Part shown: in pieces, positions 35,883 through 47,200 of the stretch
How the letters are laid out: every line of letters starts with the position of its first letter
Position numbering within the stretch: position 1 is the stretch's first letter
Translations under genes and position numbers: made by a program
DNA from: Isoetes taiwanensis
Lineage: Eukaryota; Streptophyta; Lycopodiopsida; Isoetales; Isoetaceae
Reading direction: 5' to 3'
Assembly (NCBI GenBank): GCA_021234155.1
Contig: JAJEKV010000002.1
Span: 24,485,159-24,549,158 of the forward strand
Length of the DNA: 64,000 nucleotides
The notes under the pieces: model-generated
What the model saw: the letters and a program-made list of their open reading frames with translations, nothing else
Database searches by the model: none
What the model was told of the DNA's origin: nothing

Positions 35883-37495
35883 TGTGACGTTCCAAGTATT
35901 TATACGGTATACGTATAAATATATTGACACGTCACCCAGTATAGATACGCCACCATGGGGTATGGTAACCTAGGGGGTTGACCTAAAAGGGATTAAATTA
36001 GCTATGCTAATTTAATTGCTAAAGATAATAACCTATAATTAAGGGATTATTATTTACAAGGGATAATTAAGCTAATTATCCTTTGGGAAGGCGCCACATG
36101 GCCAAACCCGATTGGCCAGCATGGTGAATGCTATTTTGGACTAATAAGGTGGATCACCCCTCCCCCCCCCCATGTCCACCATAATCGATCCGAAATGAAA
36201 TTTTACCTTGTGACAAGCTGCGCCCACCTTGCCCAAGTACTTGCACCCGTGGTGATCGTGAGCCGAGCATCGAGTTCCGTATGATGGAGGCACCGAACGA
36301 TAACGGGTCGAAAGCAGAATACAGGTGGGTGGTTAGTGTAGCTTGAATTCTAGGGTAGCGCCCGCTTGGGCACTTGTTGTGCTATTTGTCCGTTTCTCCG
36401 TGTTTTACTCATAGGGAGCTAACCCTTGATTGTAAAGGTAAGGTCTCTTTATATTCGATTCGGTTTTGCTCGTAAAGGATGGATTGATAGTTCTTTTGCA
36501 TAGTATTACTCCCGGAAATGGGGAATTAAGGGGGGGTAGAGACCTCTAAGCTCATATATGATAGTATGCTCCTAGATAGAGCCCCGTAATATACCCATTA
36601 GTTGCGGCTCAGGTACAAGAGACCACCGGGTCAGATGCTATAGTCCGGCTTAGCACCGCAGAAGGGACACAAGGGTGAAGTGGGGTGGGGGTCTTGCACG
36701 AACATAAAAGGCTCCCGAGACTCCTACAAATGGGCTAGGCCTGATAGCCGGTCACATAGAGGGCGGGGTATGGGTCGACACTCACAGGTGTAGAGATGTG
36801 ATCCGTATGGAGCATCTTGCACTTTGAGTAGATTTAGGTGAGTAAGTTGGGTATGGATGCGGGGTCGCCGATGCGGCACGTATTCTCTAGCTCACCCATG
36901 GAACCACAGCGATCCCGGAAGGGGACGCTTCCCCAACCCTGCCTCATCGGACCGCGCCATGAACCCCGGAGTAGACTCAAAAGGGTGATACCTTGGGTTT
37001 TTAGCGTTTTTTAAAGGCTATAGCGGCCACAGCATGAATCGACCCATCCGCAAAGTGTGCACAGGAGGGGCGGATGGAGTGAACAACCCTAGCCGATGTT
37101 CTATGCCAGATAACGCCATGCCAAGACTTCGGCCTGCTGATCTCTTGAGGCCCGGCCCGTCGGTCGATCCTCACCGAGTCTGAGCCGGGTAGAACCGAGG
37201 TTTGGGGTGTTTTCTTAGGTTTAGATGCATATTCTTTGCCGCTGGTATTTGATGGATGCTCCACCCTTCGTGGTGGTTATTTATATATGATTTATGCTAT
37301 GTGCTAACCCTTGTATTCATGCTTCCGGCGTAGGGGGGCCATCGAAGGGGCGGTGAATGACACCTCCGTGTCCTTCACCCGAGCATCTCTACGTAGATGG
37401 CCCGGGTCAGATGGAGGGCCCTGCTCATGGAGAGATGGTTGCTATGGGAGGGGAAAGTCCCCGAATGTATACGGGCCGGGTCGATATATATATTG
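35883..37495 (+). repeat. 3' LTR of the chromovirus (right end approximate)
   Basis: Starts TGTGACGTTCC right after the polypurine tract. It contains palindromic TATACGTATA near 35910, a C-rich run near 36160 and no coding. The right limit must lie before 37503, where sequence homologous to the DUF7869-like gene begins. I could not identify the terminal CA or a target-site duplication, and there is no matching 5' LTR in the window. Confidence 0.6.
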
Positions 37496-37502
37496 GAGTC
37501 CA

Positions 37503-38359
37503 CCAGAGATAGTGTATCCCAACCACACTGGATAGGTCTCTAGATCAACTGGTTTTACTACTACAAATTGGTGGCACTCCACGTCAGTAGAAGGTTCATA
37601 ACAATCCATGCCTAGATATTTTGGCCTATCCTTCTTAGGACCAACATAATGTTTATCGATTGAGGAGGAGCATATGCCTTCACAATGCTACTAATGGTAC
37701 CATCATCTTCGCAAGACCACCAAATAATGTTTTCCACTTACTTTTAGGGAACCACCCTTCTTTCAGCTCTTTTGAGGATGTGTCTACCTCATCCAACAAG
37801 TTGATTACCTTCTTCCAATCATCTATCAATGCACGATTAGTCTCATCTGAATTAGTTTGCCAATGCTTGATGTAGTCATTGATGCCATCCTTAGTCAATC
37901 CCAATTGCTTGACTTCTTCAGCTTGGTTTTAGAGCTTTTGGTTGACCAGAGGTATCATAGGCTTGCCATTTGCATCCCCATGCCAAATTTCTGCCCCACC
38001 TCTCCACTTCTCCTACTGGCTGTCTCATTTTCCATTGCATGATTGGAATCCCTTCTCTCACCCAAAAAGTGAATTGAAGAGGTCTAGAATGACCTTCCAT
38101 GTCGAGAGCATAACCATCCACAAAACTCTTCCAATCAGGCACTTCTTCTATGATAGGTCCTTCATATGTTCCCTTATCTTTGCCCTTAGACTTGGTTGCA
38201 CAGTCTTATCTAGTGTCTCCTTCAGCTTAGCACATAAATTGCACTTGGCAAAGTTGTTTGAAGTTGCTATGGTCACATGCTTGAAATGCTTATTCCATAG
38301 CCTACTAAAACTGGGCTGGGATATAGAGGCCACTCCAAGTTCCCGAAGCAATGCATTTA
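37503..38359 (-). pseudogene. DUF7869-like transposon gene fragment, copy 1
   Basis: Minus-strand pieces parallel the copy at 50201-52146: VASISQPSFSRLWNKHFKHV, TIATSNNFAKCNLCAKLKET, DWKSFVDGYALDMEGHSRPL and IKHWQTNSDETNRALIDDWK. Spacing differs and the middle part with the LDQQKT and LQLDN motifs is missing, so the fragment is internally deleted. Frames change between pieces. It is bounded by the LTR on one side and by a CACTA terminus at 38360 on the other, which cuts the gene inside the VNALLRELG segment. See the longer copy for the family assignment. Confidence 0.6.
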
Positions 38360-38670
38360 CACTACAAGAGGATGAGGGTTTGGCGTCGGAAAAATCGTCA
38401 GGAAAATTGAATGATTATGTCTTGACGAATATCCTGACGCTTACCCTGACGATTAAATACCTGACGATATATCGTTAGGACAAAACGTCAGACTAATCGT
38501 CAAAAATTAAGCGTCACATGTATCGTCAGAAAAATCGTCAAAAAAATCGTCAGAATATTGCGTCAGGTGTAACGTCCGGACTTTTCGGGCCGTAAAAATC
38601 GCCGATGATCGCAGAAAATCGTCGAAAAAATCGTCGAAAAAAAAGCCGATATATATATCACTATATATAT
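38360..38670 (+). mobile_element. CACTA (EnSpm)-type transposon end with subterminal repeats
   Basis: CACTACAAGAGG at 38360 is a typical CACTA terminus. The next ~270 bp hold more than ten copies of the octamers ATCGTCAG, CTGACGAT or one-base variants in both orientations, the usual form of CACTA transposase-binding subterminal repeats. The DUF7869-like homology stops exactly before it, consistent with insertion. The opposite end is not found; TGTAGTG at 38738 lacks the expected 3-bp duplication. Confidence 0.6.
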
Positions 38671-38671
38671 A

Positions 38672-39250
38672 CAAGAAATTAATACGCCCCTACGGCGCAT
38701 TGTTCCAGTTTTAGCATGTTCTTACGGTGTAAGGCCCTGTAGTGCTCTAGATAACCAATGATTCTACTGAGATTCTCTTGTGATTCCTCTACATTCTTCA
38801 ACATTCTATGTATTACATTTAGCATTCATGAAGATTCCCCTAGATTCTCTTAGAATTTTCTATTTTGATTAAGGTGCTTACTCATGAGCATTTAAAATCT
38901 TCCAAAATAATCTATTTTGGATCCAGTGCAATATTTTTAAAACATTTTTTATTCCTAGACTGAGGCGCTTGCCCTGAGCATCTAGAATATTTTTTTTTTC
39001 AAGATTTATATTGTATACCTTTATTATGAAACATTTTAGAACATTCTATTGTCGCTTTTTGCAAAATCTTAAAAAAACTCTAAGATTTCATCAAGATTTT
39101 CTTAGATTCCCTTAGATATTATGAAGATTCCGTTAGACTTGTATATTTTCCTAGATTCTCTTACAATTTATGAGATTTCCTTATATTCCCTTTAATTCTC
39201 CTGGGTTCCCTTACATTCTAGAAATTTCTAGAACATTTTAGAACTTTCTG
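38672..39250 (+). mobile_element. AGATTC-array element, degenerate 5' part
   Basis: Begins CAAGAAATTAATACG after a short (TA)n and carries a sparse AGATTC array to about 39250, mixed with GAACATT words. The start sequence beyond CAAG differs from the other members and the tail is missing or displaced (a tail in the opposite orientation lies at 40446). Confidence 0.45.
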
Positions 39251-39361
39251 GAACAATTTGAAACTTTCAAAACATCCTAGAATATTATAGTCTATTTTAT
39301 CTTAATTAGAACATTACCCTTAAGTATATTTGAAACATAAATTATCCATAGAATTAATGCT

Positions 39362-39416
39362 TGGTCTAGTGGTTAGAGTGGGGGGTTTGGGGGGTTGAGG
39401 ATCAGGGTTCGAATCC
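39362..39416 (+). repeat. tRNA-like Pol III promoter, probable SINE head
   Basis: TGGTCTAGTGG (39362-39372) fits the A box and GGTTCGAATCC (39406-39416) the B box, with normal tRNA spacing. The flanks do not form an acceptor stem and the anticodon arm is a G-rich run, so this is not a functional tRNA gene. A tRNA-derived SINE or a tRNA relic fits. Confidence 0.55.
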
Positions 39417-39477
39417 CCCCAATAACATAAAAAATTTTAAAAGCCTTTCCTTAAGGAAGAGCATTCAAGCCGTAGGA

Positions 39478-40381
39478 TCTATTACATATAATTCCCAAAG
39501 CCACATGGACCGTAGGATGTGTCCCCAAGCCACGTGAGCCGTCGGATCTCGGACCGACGGTCAGGATCAGATCAATCTGGACCGTAGGACCGCGGTACAC
39601 ATATTATATGTAAACTCCCAGGCCATCTGGGCCGTAGGATACGTCCCAAACCCACGTAAGCCGTCGGATCTCGAATGGACGACCGAGCCATCTGGGCCGT
39701 AGGATACGTCCCAAACCCACGTAAGCCGTCGGATCTCGAATGGACGACCGGATAAGCGCGACAAACATAAGAACATAGATAGATATCTATCGGCTTCCAT
39801 CTGGGCCGTAGGATACGTCCCAAACCCACGTAAGCCGTCGGATCTCGAATGGACGACCGGATAAGCGCGACAAACATAAGAACATAGATAGATATCTATC
39901 GTAAGCCGTCGGATCTCGAATGGACGACCGGACACATGGACCGTAGGATGTGTCCCCAAGCCACGTGAGCCGTCGGATCTGACCGGACCGGCAGATCGAG
40001 ATCAATCTGGGACGTAGGACCGCGGTACACATATTATATGTAAACTCCGGGCCATCCGGGCCGTAGGATACGCCCCAAACCCACGTAAGCCGTCCGGATC
40101 TCGAATGGACGGCCAGGGCCATCCGGCCGTAGGATACGCCCCAAACCCACGTAAGTCCGGATCTCGAATGGACCCGGCGGATAAGCGCGACAAACATAAG
40201 AACATAGATAGATATCTATCGGCTTCCATCTGGCCGTAGGATACGCCCCAAACCCGTAAGCCGTCGGATCTCGAATGGACGACCCAGGATAAAGCGACAA
40301 ACATAAGAACATAGATAGATATCTATCGTAAGCCGTCGGATCTCGAATGGACGACCGGATAAGCGCGACAAACATAAGAAC

Positions 40382-40383
<2 letters not shown>
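39478..40383. repeat. Minisatellite with CCGTAGGAT / CCGTCGGATCTCG units
   Basis: Two alternating segment types are tandemly arranged. One contains GCCGTAGGATACGTCCCAAA and GTCGGATCTCGAATGGACGA; the other contains GATAAGCGCGACAAACATAA and ATAGATAGATATCTATCG. The second occurs at least four times. Units vary by small indels, often at CCGG or CTGG words. GATAGATATCTATC inside it is a perfect palindrome and grades into the GATA microsatellite on the right. Open frames here are by-products of the repeat. Confidence 0.85.

Positions 40384-40445
<62 letters not shown>
40384..40445. repeat. (GATA)n microsatellite
   Basis: About 15 perfect GATA units, apparently grown from the TAGATAGATATCTATC part of the adjacent minisatellite. 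Confidence 0.95.
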
Positions 40446-40446
<1 letters not shown>

Positions 40447-40740
40447 CAATTATATTATGGGTCCTATGGGGGGTGAGTGTATGTAGAGATTCATCCCAGT
40501 CGTCGATTTTCTGAGGTTGGATTTGATGCGGGGCTGGGGCATGCATGGGGGCATGCACCCCATCCCTGAACCGTCGATCGGGCACGTGAGAAATCTTGGC
40601 CCTTGATTTCTTTTAGGGAAGGTGCAAGGAAGGTGCCTCCTTATTTGGGGCTTTTGATATGGACCTTTGGATTTGAAGATTTGGGGCTTTTGATATGGAC
40701 CGTTGGATTTGAAGATTTCATCTTGGCCATCGATTAGTAA
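40446..40740 (-). mobile_element. AGATTC-family tail fragment (minus)
   Basis: The minus strand carries the family tail: ATGCATGCCC palindromes (40537-40560), GAAGGTGCAAGGAAGGTGCC in plus orientation, and the end AATTATATT. A ~45 bp unit with GCTTTTGATATGGACC is duplicated at 40648-40730. The array and start are absent. Confidence 0.55.
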
Positions 40741-40860
40741 CTCATTGAAGTTAATGCATTTGTTGGCATTATATTTAATGTTGGCACATTATTATAATTA
40801 ATGTAGGTAGCCCAGTGGCAAGGAAAAAAAAGAAAAATTTTCCCTCCCTTTGTCGGTAGA

Positions 40861-42284
40861 TCGAAGCTTTTGATATGGCCGTGCTTTGGTTGCCCGCCTT
40901 GCTTGGTTGCACCGATCTCGCCTTTGCTTGGTTGCACCGATCTCCTTCAGCTAGCTTCTTTGAATGAGAGCTATTGGCGACTCCATTACAGAGGCAGAGG
41001 ACGCCGTATTGAAGGCCTTATTAGCCAATCAAGGCATGATATTTGGTTTTGAAGGATTTGAAGCATGGCCTGATTTGCTTCGTCGGTCTGCGGGCTTGGG
41101 CTAAAATCTGCTCTGCAGCTCTGTTTTTCTGCAATTTTGTTTTGGCAAACCAAGGCTTGCTGATCCGGTAAGGGGGTAGTCTTCGTTTTGCAGCCCCCCC
41201 TCTGACGTGGCATTATGTCAGCCCTTGATTTGCAGATTGTATGGTCTGGATCCATGCCACGTCAGGTGGGGGGGGGGCTGTAAAACGAAGGTGTCCCAAT
41301 CAATTTAACAAAGACGTTTCCAAGAACTTGCACTTTATCTGAACAATAGAAGCAAGCCCAAACCAATGCCCAGTAATGAAGCAAGCAACTCCAACCCCAC
41401 TGCTGGCGCTTGTAGAATTTGAAGAGGTGCTATTAGATATGCCAGTCGGTACACTACTTAAGTTCCATTATTCCTACATACAACAACAATCTTACTTAGA
41501 TGAGTACCGGCATTTTCCATAGCCTGGAGAAAAAAAAGACACAGCTCAGAGATTTAGCAGAATATACATCAAAAGTCTAAGCAGTTGAAAGAACCATTTA
41601 AATAGTCAAAATCAGAGCAAGAAAGGTGATATGAACCTTAAAGGTTTGGTCAAAAATCACACTTCTAACTCCAAGGACGACCAGCAAATCATAAACCTTC
41701 AAATTTTTGACAAATATTTTTATAAGCCTGGGCAGGTTAAATAGAGTTGATAAACGACATCTACCTGAAATATGGCAGACGTTTCATATGACCCATCCTG
41801 CAAAAAATAAAGCAGCTGGTTACATGTGTACAGGGCATAACGTCCAAGAAAGTGGAAAAGCATGTTATGGTTCCTCAGAAAATCTCGGAAACCATAGTGT
41901 TATCCTCGACAATGCATTATAAGAACCTTACATCAGTAGATGGCAGAGAGGTAATGGTGTTTCTTCGCCACAATAGCCTGTAAGACTTAAACAGGAATTC
42001 TCTCCTTCCCTTTGATGCAGATGCCTTCTATTGGTAACCAAAATACAGAATTTTATAAGCACAGATAAAGCGCTTTGGCATGCACAGCATGCATTCCGAA
42101 CACTATAGCTTAGCTCCATCATATGGTCCGGCTGAATCCAGGTTAGAAGCAGATCGCGTAATTGAGTCACCAATAGCTCTCATTCAAGAAGCTAGCTGAA
42201 GGAGATCGGTGCAACCAAGCAAACGAGAGATCGGTGCAACCAAGCAAGGCGGGCAACCAAAGCACGGCCATATCAAAAGCTCGA
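40861..42284. mobile_element. Inverted-repeat element with ~124 bp arms
   Basis: The arm 40861-40986 and the arm 42163-42284 are inverted copies with only a few differences. Each arm has two tandem copies of GCTTGGTTGCACCGATCTC and ends TCGA(A)GCTTTTGATATGGCC. The 1.2 kb between them encodes nothing I recognise. Long arms with internal repeats resemble Mutator-like or foldback elements. I see no clear target-site duplication. Confidence 0.7.
41181..41290. mobile_element. 110-bp MITE-like inverted repeat
   Basis: CTTCGTTTTGCAGCCCCCC at the left faces its near-perfect complement GGGGGGCTGTAAAACGAAG at the right, and the pairing continues through TGACGTGGCAT / ATGCCACGTCA. The whole unit would fold into a hairpin. 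It lies inside the larger inverted-repeat element. Confidence 0.65.
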
Positions 42285-43790
42285 CGGATCCATAGCCAGA
42301 ATCCAAGTAAAAAATGGCTCTGCTAGGGCATTGCCCAGAGAATCCTCGGAAACTACTTCGAAAATCTTGGAAAAATATATAGTAGATGCAATGTATCTGC
42401 AAAAGAAACAACACATATCAGATAGAGCCGGATCAGAGCTCCATAGATTCGATTCTGCATCTAGGGATTGATTTATGTAGTAACGTAGTTAGGGATGGCA
42501 AGCAGCTCAGCTCTGGGCATGGAATACGGGAAAGGTGCCCCTTCATCTTGGAGTTATGCCTCCTTTTCTTTATCATGGAGGCTGGCATAATGAATGGCTT
42601 TTAAATGAGACATTTCTCTCCGATCTGCGGTTTACACTGGATGTAACAGTTTTGATTTCACTAGTCTATGCCAACAATGTAGGCAATGACAGTACCTACT
42701 CCAGGGAATCATTTAAAGCGAAAGAAAAACGTGAAAATAATGCACACCTTTCTGCATTGTATGGATCTTATTATTTTTGTCCTCCAAATTTTTCGAACGT
42801 GCCAACTAAACATTCCTTTTGCTTTGTACCCTTACACAACCTCCATTGTTTGGTTGTGATGGACAGGGTTTGCCAGTATTTAAGAATGGCCCTGCCATGA
42901 ATGTAAGCTTTGATGATTGCTATTTTGGGACAAAGTGTTTTCAGAGGGTTACGAAGATGAAGTCCAGGCTGGGATATCATGTGCTTTTTAGCGATGTAGA
43001 TATTACTGGTTTAGCAGTCCAATTCAAGAACTGATGTCGAATATGACAAAGTATATTATCAACCCGAAATTCTCTAGCTAGTCGGAGCTCTGATGCTTTG
43101 AAATCTAAAGACATAAAACAACTTTTAATAATCATTATTCTTTTGTATCTGTCAAGACCAACTTTTGTGGAATGGAATTTTAGCACAGTTTTTGTTGGAT
43201 GGTTGTCTAGAAGGATGGAGAAAAATAACGGTGTATTCTAACATATGGGCAGACATGTGCTTACACAGATCTGCTGGCTGTTATTCTCTTGGAAGGTTTC
43301 AATAAACAAAGCATTTCATCGATGCATGTGTTGCCCATTGCGATTATCCACGTATTTCTTTGCTATGGCAGCCTATGCATGCTCAAAGATTGTGTACGTA
43401 AAGCAATGGCCTACAAGTCCGGCTCCTCCCTCTTGTTTAGAATGGCTGAGTATGTCATGTCTCCCATTCTCTTTGATGTGGATATCCGAGTGTTTTTGCG
43501 ACTCATTTTTGTATGGGGCTGGAATGGATGCATTGCACGTAGATGCGTAAGCGAGCACCAGTGGCGAGCTCCATTATGGTTTGTTAACCGACCTAGTTAA
43601 GCCATTAGAGTTTTGCTTGTCTCTTGATTATTTACCTTGGTTACTTATTATCTTTCTTAGTTTTGCAGGCCCTGCTCTACATGCCGTTTGCATATTACTA
43701 ACATGGAGGAAATCTACAGTACATTTTTCTAAATTATGTAACCATCTCTAGTCGGAGCTTGCTTGACTCTTTTCAGTAACTTCTCAACTA
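42285..43790. other. Intergenic, no gene recognised
   Basis: AT-rich sequence with frames up to about 120 codons on both strands, none with family resemblance. I see no repeat structure either. Confidence 0.4.
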
Positions 43791-43794
43791 GAAA

Positions 43795-44275
43795 CATGGC
43801 CATAACTCCCAAATTGAAGCTCTGTTTTATGCACAAGAACATCCGTTGGAAAGGTCACTGGAAGGTCCACAATTGACGCTAGGCGTCCATTTTACAAATT
43901 CCTAGCATAAATGGGCAAAAACGGTGCCAAATCGTGGCAATGTCTTTGTTGTCACAGATTTTTCTGATCGGGTAGAAATATGGCCATAACTCCAAAATGA
44001 AAGCTCTATCTGCACAGGAACATCCGGCGGAAAGGTCATTGGAAGATCCACAATTGATGCTAGGCATCCATTTTTCAAATTCTTAGCATAAATGGGCTAA
44101 AACAATGCCAAATGATCTAATGTCTTTGCTTGCCACAGTTTTACAGTTGAGCAAAAATATGGCCATAACTCCTAAATGAAAGATCTATTGTCTGTGCAAG
44201 AACATGTATTGGAAAGATCATTGTTGTTTGGCATACATTTTTCAAATGCTTAGCATGAATGAGTCAAACCACCAG
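43795..44275. repeat. Three tandem ~181 bp units
   Basis: ATGGCCATAACTCC starts units at about 43797, 43980 and 44159. Each continues with GAAAGCTCTAT-like, AAGAACATCCG-like, GGAAAGGTCATTGG-like and AAATTCTTAGCATAAATGGG segments. The third is shorter and more diverged. No coding frame runs through them. Confidence 0.75.
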
Positions 44276-47200
44276 GTATGCGCTCTTGAACTTGGTTTTT
44301 TACAGCTGCAACAAATTTTGTTACGGCCAGTTGAATGCTTTGCTTTCTAGATATCATAACATCATCTTAAAATAACCCGCATTACACGAAGCACATGCTC
44401 TTCTCAAGGAACATGGCAAACAAATATGTCCCTGGGAATATGGCTTGTTGAGCCTTTAAGAGCTGTTATAACTAGCTCGGTGAGGGTATATTTCATCGTG
44501 CCTATGTTGCAAGCAACAACATCTGCCATTTCTTCATAATTTTGAGATTTTATTTGTAATGATTGGATCATTGGATCATTATCGGTTGCTTAGTTATTCG
44601 GTTCTATGGTATTCATCAAATCCAGCCTTTAGTTTCTTTAGTTTAAGATCTTGCTCGGATTTTAATTGACTCCATGTTCTTTGTTTGTCCGTAACCCGAT
44701 TTTATGCGTTGAAGGCAAATTCCCCATTTACATCAGGGTGCACTTTCGAAGAAAGCTTGCTTTTTGATTTAACATGTGTGTAACTTGAAAGTTGTTAAAT
44801 TGGCCATTTCGGACTTGCTTTATGCTTTCATAAGCATGTGAGCTATCACTAAAGCTATGAAGATTGCGCCTTGACACCCATGTCCAGATTTCTTCTAGTG
44901 ATGCTTCCGTGATGGGAAGGGAGTAAGTTGGCCCTACATATTTACATAAAAGTCTCAAACATAGTTTTGTCAATGGATTATGTCTGAACCTTCCCTATAT
45001 TTTGCCATATAATGCAGAGTCAGGCATTATATTAAAGGTATGATTACTATCAACGAAGCTGTTTACATTTGTTTTGCTAGGTCCATTTTAAATGCAACCT
45101 AGTGCTTTGTCTTCAACTGAGTCCTTCCATGTTGGATAAAATAGGGTGAGGCGCAACATCCAAAGGTGTTTTTGTTCCGGAATGGCATAACTAGTTCCGG
45201 AATGTATTGTCATTTATGTATATAAGATAAAGCTCTCATAATGTAAGGGCTCTCTGTCATTTTTCATTTCAAAAACCCTGCTTTATACTCCAATAACATG
45301 TTGTGGATGACCTGTGCAGGATTTTCTTTGAGCTATTGTTCCATTATAGCAAGACATCAGCAACATCTCAAGACATCTTGTGCATTTTATTTGGACTATT
45401 GTAGGATTTGCTTGCAATGCGGAGATCTGCCACAATCTATAGGTGAAAGAAAATTAGATTCGCTATTGATAATGTTCTAGATGAGTATGCACATTCTATA
45501 TATAAAATGGGCCCAATCGCTTATTGTTTATATGACTGTTGTTCCCACTAGAAATGGAGGCAAAGAAAGTTTGGCACTCATGCTTATTTGATGCGCCTGA
45601 GTAGATTCTAAAGTGGGATTTTTTGTATCCTGGTAGATAATCAATTGTATTTCCTTAGCACATATATCTCATTAATAATTGCTTATGCTGCTTCAGAAAT
45701 AGCTACTGAATGTGTTCTTCAAACTTATGCTTGCAAGTGCTATGATGCTTTGAACCACTTTACTAGCTCTGAAGGATGACTTCTGCTAACTTAATTTTTG
45801 ACACTCAACTTTAGACCTTAAGCATGGTAAAAAGATTTGGCTATTAAATCTTGCAAGGCCATTAGCCCAAGTATAGTCTAATATTATGCTCATCGTTTAC
45901 TTGGATCTTTGACCATATTTATAAACGTGTAAACATTTGCAACATCTTCACATCCTATTGTTTAAGTTTGGTTTTTCCGATGTCCCGAAAACTTTTTGGA
46001 ATTTTGCTTGGGTTGGTTTTCCTAAGGTTTTTAATATTTTGGCCGCCAGAAAATATTTCCGAATTTCCAAAAATCGGGAAAAAAAACTTTGTATGATTTC
46101 TAGGTTCGAGATATCATGGATAGATACCGGAAGGTCGTGTCCTTAGTTTCCAGCATGGAGGCCGTGTGGAGGACAGGGATAGTAGGTTTTCTTATCCCTC
46201 TGAAAGTCCACGGTGAGTTCGGTTCATATTTTTTAAACGATGTCCATTTCCGTTGCTTCAATGGTACATTTTCATTCAGACGATGTCCATTTTCGCAGCT
46301 TCATGGTATGTTCATTCATTTGTTTTGCAGAAACGAATTTCTCGGGGCTCCTTGGGTTATAAGCGTGCTCTCCTGTTCTAGATTTAACTTGGAGTACCAA
46401 AAGCGGTAGGATGGAAATCAGCAGCATTTGTATGCTGTTAATCTTTAAGCTTTTTGATCTGATGGGTTTTTCCTTCTCTGCCACAGGGTTTTGTGCACCA
46501 AACACGCACAACAAACTACGAAGGAACTTGGAGGCATGATATCCTGATTTTGAGTTCTTGGAGAATTCTCTTTGCAAACGAGAAGTAGCTTTGTGAGCTG
46601 CATTTTGGTCAGACTGAAACAAGAAGCGATGTACCATGTCTTGAGTCGCATGGGAGGTATGTTCTTTAGCAGCCATCTTCTTTGTCTAGGGTTGTTGTAG
46701 ATGCAACCTCCAACATCAAATCCATGTGTTGTGGATTGGCTTTAGGCTCCAATATTGCATTGAGTCACTATGTGATGTACTCACTATTTGATGTCCATTG
46801 TTCTTACATTCTCCCAGACATTTTTTCTTTGCTGGTCTGATAGATTGCATTCCCTTGAATTTGACTTATTCAAATAGATTTCTATCTTTTGGTGTTACGA
46901 CCCCCAATTATGCAATTATGCAGTCTCAACTGTAGGTAGAGCAGCTAATCAACTTCGCATACAGATCCATATATATGCATACAGATCTAAATAAAGAGAT
47001 ATAGGAGCCATAAACTGCTGGAATCAGAATACTCATCTCAAAATGTTGTGCGACTGTTGAAGATGCCCTGCTTGAGCTTCTGCTAGCTTATAACTTATTT
47101 TAGAGATACATTTTAAATATATAGGCATTTTTGTTGGTTGATTCTTTAAATTTATTTAAATAAGCTTTATTCATCTGGGTTCTATTTATGTTGGCAGGGC

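Larger units (their letters stand above)
28494..37495 (+). mobile_element. Ty3/gypsy chromovirus, decayed, 5' LTR not found
   Basis: The order gag, protease, reverse transcriptase, RNase H, integrase, chromodomain, polypurine tract, LTR is that of a plant chromovirus. Only the 3' LTR is seen. The pol frame is broken at several points (see entries), so the copy is inactive. A 1.84 kb purine tract lies between integrase and LTR. ORF1-ORF3 lie upstream with separate promoters and may be unrelated host genes or captured cargo; without a 5' LTR this cannot be decided. The right edge is approximate. Confidence 0.8.

Noticed and set aside
38738-38744. TGTAGTG as the second end of the CACTA element
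   Set aside because: No subterminal repeats near it, poor terminal match and no 3-bp target duplication.
39567-40585. Minus-strand frames of 100-183 codons with repeated RSSIRDPTAY motifs
   Set aside because: They are translations of the minisatellite and GATA repeat in several frames.
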